Source of the DNA: Selaginella tamariscina
Lineage: Eukaryota > Streptophyta > Lycopodiopsida > Selaginellales > Selaginellaceae
Assembly (NCBI GenBank): GCA_003024785.1
Contig: PUQB01000096.1
Coordinates: 62,001-126,000 of the forward strand
Length of the DNA: 64,000 bases
Direction: 5' to 3'
The notes below the pieces were generated by a model that saw nothing but the letters and a program-made list of their open reading frames with translations, was not told the origin of the DNA and did not search any database. Positions 24,652 through 35,900 of the stretch are shown here, one piece after another (the stretch's first letter is position 1; every line of letters starts with the position of its first letter). The translations under genes and the position numbers were made by a program.

Positions 24652-26608
24652 GTTTGTGCCTTTGTTAGAGAGAGATTCATTGTTGTTGAACAATTTCAAA
24701 TTATTTGTTTTGGAATTTAAGTACTGCTTTGGCAACACCAACAGTGTTTGAACAATAATTAATAGGATTATTTGACTTCAACAAGGTAATCGTCCAACCT
24801 CAGTATATGCATCGGAGTTCTGCCTTTTGACATGCAATGTGCTATGGGATGAGGAAGCCCTAATTGATTAATTTCGTCAAGGGCTTCACAATGATGTCAA
24901 GGACCTCCTTTTAACATTCCATGAAAACCTAATAAGTCTCTCTGAGGCTATTAGTCATGCCGTACAGTGTGACAAAGAAATACACTTACGCTGCAGTAGT
25001 GGCTTCACCTCTAGTAGCACCAATGAGAAACCATGGCCATGCTCTAGCCCCAACTCAAGGACCCATGGAGTGCGAGGTCACCCAAGTTTGATGTTGAGGT
25101 TCCCTAACCCTAGTTGAGAAGCAACATCATAGGGTCCATGGTTGTGTCTTTATTGCAGTGGTCTTGGTCATATTACATTCGCCCTAAGATTGATTACATT
25201 CAATCACATTTGCCCTAAGAGTCCCAAGCCTTTAAGCTGAAGTAATAGTTTCAAAGTTCTTAGCAAGTTAGATAAGGAGTTAATGAGTAGTTTTAGTCAA
25301 AATAGGAATTGTTTGGTTAGATAATTCCAAACATAAAGAGTCACTATAATAACTAGCTTCATTCCGTCGTCTTGAGTGGGAAGGTCATTTGCGACACAAG
25401 TTGAAGTTTGCATGGCCAGGGGTTGCAAGGTCATAAGCATCAACTCTATTGGACTTTGCTTGTTTTTTGGATCACACTTTTGCACATAAACATTTTATTT
25501 TCCTGAGGAAGCTCTCGTACCAAGTTCATGTCTCAGTTGTGGATTCTTGACCTTGTTATTGAGGAGTCTGAGCCCATCTAGGTGACCTTGAGAAATACTT
25601 TTTGTAGGATCTCCTTCAACATGATTAGCAGTCCTGAGTATTCAATTATTTTTTGGTACACTGTGATTTGAAATGCACAATCCGATCATCGATTGGCGTA
25701 AGCGATGTTTCAGTTTGCCAAGGGAGGTTGAAGTCTTCAACCAGACCCAACTTTGGAACCTTTTTGAGTTTACATGATCTTGTTAGATAAATTCATTCAA
25801 GAAGGTAAACAGGGTCCTTTATCCGTTTTTGTTATAGTTATCACCCTAGTACCTGAGTCTAGCTCAAGTAAATCTATAGTCCAGAAGTACAATGAGTTTA
25901 CTAATGTATTTGACAAGGTCAAAGCTAGTAAACTTTTAGAACATTGACCATATGACTATCCCATTGATTTGGTGGAAGGTGCTCCTTGGGGACTGATTTA
26001 TGGGCTCTCTCCAGTGGAGCTTGAGGTGTTACAGACATACATTGAGGAAACCTTCCGACCGGGTTCATCTAACACTCAAAGTCCTCCAACTAGTGCACCC
26101 ATTTTCTTTGTCAAAAATAAAAATAAAAAATGGCTCATTGCATCTAGTAGTGGATTATTGTGGCTTTGATAAGGTATCAGTTGCAAAATCAGTATCCCCC
26201 TACCACTGATATTGAGCTTGTTGTAGCATCTTATAGGGTTAAAAACTTCACCAAGATTGACTTCCGAGGTGCATATAACTTAGTTAGGATCCGCTTAGGG
26301 AATGAGTGAAAGACCGCATTTCACACATGGTATGGACATTTTGAGTACAATGATGCCGTTTGGTCTCATATTATACCTTGATGACATCCTCATATTTCTA
26401 AGACATTGGAGGAGCACGAGGAGTATGTTTGACAGGTGCTGCAAAAATAATGTGTGACCATGGCCTTATGCCAAGCTTGAGAAGTGCAATTTCGAGCAAG
26501 ATCATGTGAAGTTTTTAAGGTACATTGTCTCGCCAAAAGAAGTTTTAATAAATCTTACCAAGGTGAGAATTGTGTTGGATCAGCAAGTCCCATGGCCCAT
26601 TGAGATGG

Positions 26609-27190
26609 TGTTAAACAAGAAAAGGCTCTCTGCCTCACCTTTTCCTATTTAACCTGTTTCCTTCTCACAGACAGGAAATTTCATACAACGTACAGGAAGG
26701 CTACACCCTTTCCTTCCTCAACTCTCAATATATCTGTATATATATCAGACTTCTCCCAGTGCCACTATGACTGGTCTCCAAAGTCAAGGCAAGAAACGGA
26801 TTTTGGCTATTGCCTTGTTAGATCCATTCATTGAGAGTAGACATACACACACAAGATTCTCTAATATGCACCTTTCATTACTACATGAATACAAGAGACA
26901 AAGTGTAGAGAACTCTATCTCCTGCTGAATAACCCATGGAGACCCTTCTCTCCGGTTAGAACTTCTTATGGAGACCCTTCTGGAGACTCCTTCTCCTTTG
27001 CCCTAACTCCCCTTAACTACTCTTCCTCTCGCCACGTCATCCTTTACCTTTTCCTTTTCCTTACTCACCTTTTCCTCTCGGTAAGGATTTTCCTCCTTCA
27101 CAGCCTTTCCTTCCATGCTTACTACAGACTTTCTACCCTTATTCTCTCTACAGTAGGATGTCCTATGCTCCTAATTATTTACCTTTAACA
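26609..27190 (-). repeat. 3' LTR of the nested gag-protease element
   Basis: Partner of 30411-31086, shorter. Confidence 0.9.
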
Positions 27191-30100
27191 CTGCCCCCTC
27201 CTTATTCGTTGCTGTGTCCTCACGGCAACTATCCTATTCCTTCCTTTGGATGTTGATCTTCATGGTACTGTTGATTCTTTCTTTTATACTTCCAAAAGTT
27301 TTCTTCACTTTCCTAAGTTCTTGATTGGAAGTTGATACCTTAAGTTGCAGCACTTGCTTTTCGCATCTTGTTCCTTAGGATCAGAATTTGCTTTCTCTTC
27401 CTGTTCTTGAATATTTTTTCCTTCATGTTCCTTTAACTTCTTTTCTGTGTTTTATATACACTTGCTTTAAAGGATCTGTGTATACACATATGTATACTTT
27501 GAAGGTTGTTCCTGCAAATTAATCTTATACAGGATTGCCTTATAAAACTTTTCATGTAATTCAGGTATGTCGTTTTCCTTCTGCTGAACTGTTTTCTTTC
27601 CTTTTAGCACTACGTGAAGGTCAATATATGTTAAGAACTTTAAATCAGGATATGTTTTCAGGATTTCTACCTCTTTCTGGTCATTTAGCCCATTAAACCA
27701 ATCATATCCTTTTAAAACAAGAGGTCAGAATTTCTTTTTAACATACCTTTTAGTATGATTATAGATCATTGGTTTTCTTTCTCCTTCTTTTACCATCATC
27801 TTTTCTGTTTTTCCAGTTCTGAATAACCTATCAGACTTAATCCATAATCTGGCTAAGAACATAGTATAAACAGTATCCTTTTCTTTTTTTGTAGGACAAG
27901 CAAGGATATCCTATATTTGAATCCTTTTACTGTGATAATGACTCCTTTCATTATGTCTAGTGACCTTACACTTTGTTGATCAGCCATTTTAAAGTTAAAT
28001 GGACCAGGTTGGATTGGTCCTAAACCCATCCTTTTACATTCACCTTCTTCAATAAAATTCACACCTGAACCTCCATCTATTAACACTCTCTTTAACTTAT
28101 TTCTTCCCACATATACTGTGATGCAAGGAACTTGTCCATCATAATCACCTTCATACAGTACTTCCTTATCCATTTTACAGACTGTATATCCTTCATGTGA
28201 AGGTGATATTTGTTTGGACTGAACTTAATACATTTAATATCTGGTTTCTTATGTAAGGAGCTACCTTTATCAACTGTCCAAGCGTAATCTTTATCTCCTG
28301 ATTTAACTTGGTGATACATGGAGTCCATTGTTTTATCATGTAATGGTAATAATGAAAAACTTTGTTCACCTTTATCTATATCACCTTTGTTTATACCTTC
28401 TGTTTCGTTATCAATCTGACCTTTCTGGTCAGGATCCTTCTCCTGCTCGTTTACCTTTTCTTGTAACAAGCTCTCCTTCTTGTTAGGAATATTTTCTACC
28501 TCCCCTTCTCCATAATAAGAGGATTCCTTCTTCTTCTCTTGAAGAGCTATAACTGCCCTTGCAACGGGTGGATACTCATCCTTTTCCTCCTCTATTTTGA
28601 ATAAGCCGTGTTGTAGGCTGTACATTAGTCATTCTGGTGGAAGTAGGAGGTTGTACATTCCGCCTAGGACATTCCCTTGAGAATGTCCTGTTTCACCACA
28701 TGTATAACAAACCTGGGAAAGAAAATTTCCTACCCTGTGGTCCTTGTCTATTGTTGACTTGATTATATTGCTCATTTCTGCCTCTTTGACCTTGATAAGG
28801 TCTTGCTTCTCCTTTATATTGTTTATCATTTCTTTCTATATAGGATCTATCCTTCTGTCGTCCATTATATGACCATTTTTGTCTCCATAATACCTATCCT
28901 CTCTATTTTCGTAAGGAACATCATTCCTTCTCTCATAATATCCATTGTTCTTATTCTGATAAGGAACTTCATTCCTTCTGCTATATATATTGTTCCTGTT
29001 CTCATAAGGAATAGCATTATCATTTCTATCATCCCGCGATTCCTGTTAGGTGGGAACCTTCTAGGAGGTGGACGTTCATCCATTCTCCTTTCTCTCTCTA
29101 TACCAACCACATTCTGGTTCAGGAAATGTCTACAGTTTCGGGCTACATGTCCTTCCTTTCCGCAGATTTGGCATATAGGCAATTGTAGCCTACATTCCTC
29201 CACCGTATGGCCCGGATTGTTACATTTAGTGCACCATACCTTTGCCTTTATCTCTTTCTTAAATGTCATTCCTTTAAGGTTTTCATCATTTGAGCCAATG
29301 CTTTCTCATCTATTGGATATTTACGAACCTTTACTACATCAGCTTCCTCTTCCTCTTCATCAGAGGATTCTTCCTTTCTTCCATATATTTCAACTTTCCT
29401 TCTGCAATCTTTTCTATTTGCCTCCTCTTCTTCTCATATATTTTTAATTGATTAATGAGATCCTCTTTAGCCTTTTCATTGATAGTAAGTGCTAGATCTC
29501 TATATGTTTTAGCAATCCTTGCTTATACCATTGCAGTAAGGCATCCATCTTTACATATGCCTTACACTTTTTCTCATGTTTTCTTAAAACGGTGTGTATA
29601 TCATCTATCTTTTTTGTTTTGCCTTGAAGGATAATCCTTAACTTCTCTAAATGTTTCCTCCGGCAATTCCTCTTTTCTGAAATATTCCTTAAAAGCATCA
29701 GTAACCTTCTGATAATCCTCTCTGACTTCCTTCTTTAAATCATAATACCAGTCAAAGGCATTTCCTTTCAATGTATGTGGAAATATAAGCAGCCTTTCTG
29801 CATCCGTCACCTTATATAGTTTTACTACCTCTTCAAATTGTTGTAAGTGCCTTTTCAGATTTTCTTTCTTTCCTGCAGAGAATGTGGATACATCACTGTA
29901 CCCCAAACATTCCCGAAAAAAGTGCCATATTTATAATAACCCTTTGCTCTGGTGTATTTCCTCTTACACCTTCCTCCCTTCCTCTTCGGGAGTTCTCAGG
30001 AGATCCTTCTCCTTGCAATCTCGGTCTATGAACAGGCACTCCTTCCGTTCCTCTCACAGTCTCCTCTAAACAACTGTTTGATACTGCCTCCAATTCTTTG

Positions 30101-30410
30101 GATCAGCCTCAGATTTCTGTATTGTCTCTGCAATATCCTCTACTATCTTGCCAAGGATATTTTGACGTCTATTTCGTTAGTTTCAGGTTGCTGTTGGGCA
30201 GCCACTCTATTGAGGCGCCTTTGGTTCCTTTGATCAGCTAAGGCTGGATCAGGACGATGGTTCCTCCAAGGTTCCATTCATTCCTTCACCTTTACACATC
30301 CGGCTCTACACCTTCTGAGCCTTTTTTCAAAATGAGAATTCTATCTTTTTAGCCTCTTTTCTCAATGAATACTAACACTGCAATGGCGAAATCCCTCCGT
30401 GGTTGCCAAA

Positions 30411-31086
30411 TGTTAAACAGGAAAACCGGAAACCCCACCTTTTCCTGTTAACTGGGTTTTCCTTTCTCCTAACCTTTAAGAAAGGCTACACACTTTCTTT
30501 GCATCAACTCTCCACACATATATATATCAAAACTCCTTCTCTCAAAGCCACAATGACTAGTCTCCGAAGTCAAGGGCAAGAACGGATTTTGGCTATTGCC
30601 TTGTTAGATCCATTCATTGAGAGTACACACATATACACATAAGATCTTATAATATGCACCTTTCATTACTACATGAATACAAGAGACAAAGTGTAGAGAA
30701 CCTCTATCTCCTGCTGAATAACCCATGGAGACCCTTCTCTCCTGTTAGAACTTCTTGTGGAGACCCTTTTGGAGACCCCTTCTCCTTTGCCCTAACTGCC
30801 CTTAACTACTCTTCCTCTCGCCACGTCATCCTTTACCTTTTCCTTTTCCTTACTCACCTTTTCCTTTCAGTAAGGATTTTCCTCCTTCACAGCCTTTCTT
30901 TCCTTTTCCTTACGCACCTTTTCCTCTTGGTAAGGATTTTCCTCCTTCACAGCCTTTCCTTCCATGCTTACTACAGAACTTCCTACCCTCCTTCACAGCC
31001 TTTCCTTCCATGCTTACTACAGAACTTCCTACCCTTATTCTCTCTACAGTAGGATGTCCTATGCTCCTAATATTTTACCTTTAACA
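30411..31086 (-). repeat. 5' LTR of the nested gag-protease element
   Basis: Longer than its partner. It contains internal duplicates of a CCTTTCCTTCCATGCTTACTAC stretch, each within the limit of a short tandem repeat. Confidence 0.9.
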
Positions 31087-31871
31087 GATGGTCAGTGTTT
31101 TCTCGGCTTTGCCAATTTTTACCGCAAATTTATCATGGACTATTCCAAAATTGTACTACCATTCATCAAAACTCACACAGAAGGATAAGCCATTTGTGTG
31201 TACACTAGAGGTGGAATTTGCCTTTAATGTCACCTTCACGTTTGCTCCAATATTAGCTTATTCGAATCTTAACAAACCTTTTGTCATCGAGGCTGATGCA
31301 TTGGACTTTGCATTGGGTAGCATATTGTCCTAGGTTGGTGAAGATGGTCAACTCCACCCGATAGCATTTTACTTTCACAAGTTTCTCGCACCAAAGATTA
31401 ATTATGAAGTACATGATAATGAGCTTTTTTATTGTAGATTCGTTTGAAGAATAGAGGCACTTTTTGGAGGGTTCTCCACACTAAGTCATAGTCTACAATG
31501 ACCATAAGAATCTCATGTACTTTACTCGCCAAGAGTTTTGAGTCGTCGACAATTTCATTGGGCCTAGTTCTTAGTTAGGTTTAACTTTGTCATTACATAT
31601 TAACTAGGTTCGCAACATGGTAACACAAATGCTCTGTCCCGAGGTCCTACTTGGCTCCTCTTCTTGGTGACCCAACATTTGACCAACAACAGTAGGTTCT
31701 TCTTGGATTAGATCGATTGAAGTTGATGGTTACTGAGAGAGGTAAGCTCCAATGGATTCTATTATTCTTGACATGGTTTGTGTGGCACTACCAACAGATT
31801 TAGTTGCTCAGGATGTTATGAATCATATTGCTTCTGAAAGAGCCTCGAGCTCTTAGACTAGTTCCTAATAT

Positions 31872-32236
31872 TGTCACGTTCCAGGGATTTGAACCCCCTA
31901 CTCTGAGTAGTAGGCGTGACTTTGGACCAAAAGGCCACATTGATCAGGATGACACCTAACCACGCTCCAGACCTAGTACGTGTGTCGTGACACCACCTCC
32001 CCTCGGCCCCTTTCTCGGGTGGAACTACTGGGGATACCAGTAGGCCAGGGGAGGTCAGAATGACCACTAGCCCGGTCAAGGTGTCAACACATACTAGGGC
32101 CCCCAACCCTATTACGAGTTGCCTAGGTTTTGTTGACCTAGGTTATCCTGATCAATCTGTCACGTTCCAGGGATTTGAACCCCCTACCTCTGGAGTAGTA
32201 GGCGTGACTTTGGACCAAAAGGCCACATTGATCAGG
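31872..32236 (-). mobile_element. TRIM-like mini LTR element with tRNA-like LTR sequence
   Basis: Two direct repeats, 31872-31992 (121 bp, TGTCACG...GTGACA on either strand) and 32158-32236 (incomplete), flank about 165 bp of non-coding, GC-rich DNA. Read on minus, a purine tract (GAGGGGAGGTGG) precedes the left repeat, so that is the 3' LTR, and a putative primer site lies just inside the right one. The repeats hold A-box-like (TGGCCTTTTGG) and B-box-like (GGTTCAAATCC) Pol III words on minus. TRIMs are known plant elements with short LTRs, a primer site and a purine tract and no genes. The fit is good, but the right end is cut short by the LTR piece at 32238. Confidence 0.65.
32145..32156 (-). 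other. Putative self-complementary primer site of the mini-element
   Basis: ATCCTGATCAAT on plus, one base from the right repeat. It is the exact reverse complement of 31939-31950 inside the left repeat (the right repeat keeps the first ten bases of that segment). Confidence 0.55.
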
Positions 32237-32237
32237 C

Positions 32238-32410
32238 TGTCACAACCCGATACAGGATACAGGATGCAGGATACAGGTTTCCGGATACAGGATACAGGAT
32301 GCAGGATTTCGGATACAGGATACGGGTTACAGGATATGCATGCAGGATATTCCTACAGGATATCCTATAGGAATATCCTATAGGTATCCTGTATGTATAT
32401 CCTGTATGAC
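32238..32410 (+). repeat. Chromovirus LTR piece, inverted relative to copy C
   Basis: Begins TGTCACAACCCGATAC, the U3 start of the chromovirus LTR, on plus, and runs straight into the left LTR of copy C, which is on minus. It is nearly identical to the complement of about 32820-32990. Confidence 0.85.
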
Positions 32411-32990
32411 TGTCAAGCCACGATCCAGGAACCAGGAAACGAGTAGGATTCCGGGAACAGGAAGGCTTGACTCAGGAACAGGACCGAGAGCAGGAAGGAA
32501 CCAGGAACAGGAATAGGAACAGGACGGATCCAGGAATAGAACAGGACGGATCAGGAACAGGACGGATCCAGGAGCAGGACAGGATCAGGATAGGATCCAG
32601 GAACAAGATAGGAACTAGACAGGATCCAAGAGCAAGACAGGAGCAGGAGGCAAAGAGTAAGACAAGAACAAGACAAGACAAGGAACAAGAATAATCGTAG
32701 AATGACTGGTGTTGATAGTAACTGATTGTACAACAATTAGGTCGGAGCTTTTATGCTCACAACTCCAAGCTAATCTAGTCATGAGCTAATGAGAATAGTG
32801 TCCCTTATCCTCTAGGCATATCCTGTAGCATATCCTATAGGCATATCCTATAGGAATATCCTATAGGTATATCCTGTAGGAATATCCTGCAGGCATATCC
32901 TGTAACCCGTATCCTGTATCCGAAATCCTGCATCCTGTATCCTGTATCCGGAACCTGTATGCATCCTGTATCCTGTATCGGGTTGTGACA
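32411..32990 (-). repeat. 3' LTR, chromovirus copy C
   Basis: Partner of 38057-38630. Confidence 0.93.
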
Positions 32991-35900
32991 GCACCTCCTC
33001 CCTAAGGACGAGTTCCACGAGTCTTAGGACCTGGTTTAGCAGGATAATGCCGATGGAAGGCAGCAACTTTGGAAGAAGCATGGAGTAAGTTGGATGCAGG
33101 TTCCCAAGTGCGATCGGTAGGCAAATAACCTTTCCAATCCACCAAGTATTGAAGTTGGCGGCGATGAAGACGAGAATCAAGGATGGCTGCAACTTCGTAC
33201 TCAGGTTCACCAGCAATGACCACAGGAGGGGAGGAGAAGAAGCACGACCAGGAAGAGAAGAAGGATGATACGGCTCCAACAAGGAGGTGTGAAACACAGG
33301 ATGAAGTTTCACCGTGGATGGTAACTCGAGTCGGAAAGCTACAGGATTTACCTCCGCCACGATCCTGTAAGGGCCCAATCGTTGAAAATCCAACTTAGAA
33401 GAAGGCCTGTTGGTGCGAATGTGTCGACGAAGAAGCCACACGAGATCACCAATCTTGTATGCAGGTGCCGGCTGACGTGAGCATCAGCATGATGCTTGTA
33501 CCGTTCCTGTGCCTGCTGAAGATGAACCGGAGATCATCCTGTACCTGACGAAGATGCTGGAGACGATCCTGTACTGCAGGAGCGGAAGAAGGAGAAGCAG
33601 GAGAGCAAAGTCAAAACGTGGATGGTGGCCTGTAAGAGCAAAGAAAGGTGTCTGGCCTGTAGATGCGTGAATGGAGTTGTTGTAGGCAAACTCCGCCATA
33701 GGAAGAAGGTCCAACCAATTATCCTGTTGGTAACTGATGAAGCAACGAAGATATTGCTCCAAGGTCTGGATTGTGCGTTCTGACTCCATCAGTTTGCGGG
33801 TGATATCCTGAAGAAAGATCCGCTTTAACCTGTAGACTCCGAAGAAGCTCTCGCCAAAACTTGGACATGAATTGTGGACCTCGATCGGAAACAATGCTCT
33901 CAGGAAGACCATGATGTCGGAACACCTCACGGATCACCAACTCGGCAGTTGTCTGACCTGTAGCTGTCTTGTTGCAGGGTAGGAAATGAGCCTGCTTGGT
34001 GAAACGGTCAACCACCACAAGAACTGCATCGAATCCACGAGAAGGAGGAAGATCTGTGAGGAAATCCATAGAAATGGATCTCCAAGGAGCAGAAGGAACA
34101 GGAAGAGGACGAAGAAGACCAGAAGGTGCATGATGAGGCATCTTCGACCTGTTGCAGGTGTCACAACTCCGTACAAACCTTTCCACAAAACCTCGCAACC
34201 CAGGCCACCAATAGTTGCGAGTCACCAACTCAACTGTCTTGGCCACACCAAAATGTCCTGTAGCCGGGGTATCATGACAATCCTGTACCACACGAGTCCT
34301 GCAAACACCAACAGGAACGTACAGGAGACCTTCCCGGTACAGGAGTCCATCCTGTATGGTGAACAGGTTGTAGTCTGGACGGGAACTGGAGGAAGAGGAA
34401 CTTGCAACGTCAGGATGAATGTGTGAGAACACATTCTTTGCCAAGTCGTCTGTAGCCAACTGCGAACGGACGTCCTGTAGGAGTGTTGAATCTGCTGGAG
34501 CCTGATGAACCTGCAGTGCCGCAAGCCGGAATCGATCAGGACCCAACAACACTTGCCTTTGACAGTCAAATGCAGGATCGCCCGGGCTTGGTGCAAGGTA
34601 AGAGCGCCTAGACAATGCGTCCGCCTTGCCATTCCGAAAACCGGGCCTGTAGACGATGACGAAGTCAAAACGTGATAGGAACTCCCCACCTAGCCTGTCG
34701 CCGACTGAGAACTCGAGCCGTTTGAAAGTACTCCAGGTTCTTGTGATCCGTAAGAACTTGTACAGGATGTGCAGCACCTTCCAGGAAATGCCGCCACTCC
34801 TCAAACGAATCCACAATGGCTTGAGTTCCTTGTCATGAATCTCGTAATTGATCTCCGCCGACAGGAACTTACGAGAGTGAAAAGCTACAGGATGAAGCAA
34901 CTTGTCCTCTCCAACTTGCGATAGGACGGATCCTACTGCAAAATCCGAGGCATCTGCTTCAACGAAGAAAGGACGAGAAGGATCAGGATGTGCTAAAATC
35001 GGAGCTGTCGTGAAGGTGTCCTTGAGTGTTGTGAATGCATGTTCCGCCTTGTCGGACCAAGAGAAAACCTCTGTGCGCTTGGTGAGTTCCGTGAGTGGAA
35101 GTACACGCTTGGAGAAGTCCTGTATGAATCGCCTGTAGAAGTTTGCAAAGCCAAGGAAACATTGTACATCTCGTACAGACTTGGGCCTCTCCCACTCCAC
35201 GATGGTCTTCACCTTGTGCATGTCCATGGAAACGCCAGCAGGAGAGACGATGTAGCCCAAGAACTCCACAGAATCCCTATCGAAAAAACACTTCTCCAAC
35301 TTCGCATACAGCCATGCTCACGAAGCCGCTGTAGAACCAACGTACATGCTTGTCATGTGCCGCCTGGTCCTTGGAGAAAATCAAAATGTCGTCGAGGTAG
35401 ATCACCACAAACTGGTCCAAGAAGTCACGAAAGATGTCGTTCACCATGTGTTGGAACACGGCTGGGGCATTGGTAAGGCCGAAAGGCATCACCGTGTACT
35501 CGAAGTGTCCATACCTTGTACGAAAGGCAGTCTTCCACTCATCGCCGGACGAATCCGTACAAGGTTGTAGGCCCCTCGTAAGTCGATCTTCGTGAACACC
35601 TTTGCTCCTCGCAGCCGATCGAGAAGTTCCGGGATCAATGGCAACGGGTACCGATTCCGAATGGTAGCTTGATTCAAACCCCTGTAGTCCACAACCAAAC
35701 GTAAGCTCCCATCCTTCTTCTTGACAAAGAAGATTGGCGCTCCTGCAGGGGACTTTGAGTGACGAATGAAGCCGGATGCCAAGTTGTCCTCGATGTACTG
35801 GCGAAGAACCTCCAACTCTGTGGGTGACAATGCGTAAATCGGTCCGAACGGTGGGTCTTTCCTTCTGCAAGATCAATAGGACAGTCGTAGGACCTGTGAA

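Larger units (their letters stand above)
26609..31086 (-). mobile_element. Gag-protease LTR retrotransposon nested in the old gypsy fossil
   Basis: LTR element on minus, 4478 bp, with GATGG on both sides (26604-26608 and 31087-31091). LTRs at 26609-27190 and 30411-31086 begin TGTTAAAC and end CTTTAACA. Inside, on minus: a gag capsid-like region (about 29906-29490), CCHC knuckles (CTKCNNPGHTVEEC, CQICGKEGHVARNC and a third CYTCGETGH) at about 29230-28670, a charged Lys/Glu-rich linker, and a retropepsin-like end (VLIDGGSGVNFIEEG) at about 28110. I recognise no reverse transcriptase or integrase in it, so it was probably mobilised by a partner. The primer site begins TGGCAACCACGG, of tRNA type, and the purine tract AAGGAGGGGGCAG sits next to the 3' LTR. 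Broken in several places. Confidence 0.88.
24657..31871 (+). mobile_element. Old gypsy fossil, split by a later LTR element
   Basis: Highly eroded Ty3/gypsy element on plus, distantly similar to the chromovirus copies. Gag-like remnants lie at about 24790-25080, retropepsin and reverse transcriptase remnants at about 25500-26600, and RNase H-like remnants resume at 31087-31850 (FGLANFYRKF-like and ALDFALGSILS stretches). The stretch 26609-31086 inside it is a separate, younger insertion. No LTRs could be assigned. Many breaks; the oldest of the gypsy copies in this block. Confidence 0.75.

Noticed and set aside
28803-29447. Long hydrophobic plus ORF, membrane-protein-like
   Set aside because: Antisense of the gag knuckle region of the nested LTR element. 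The hydrophobic look comes from complementing Lys/Arg/Glu-rich codons.
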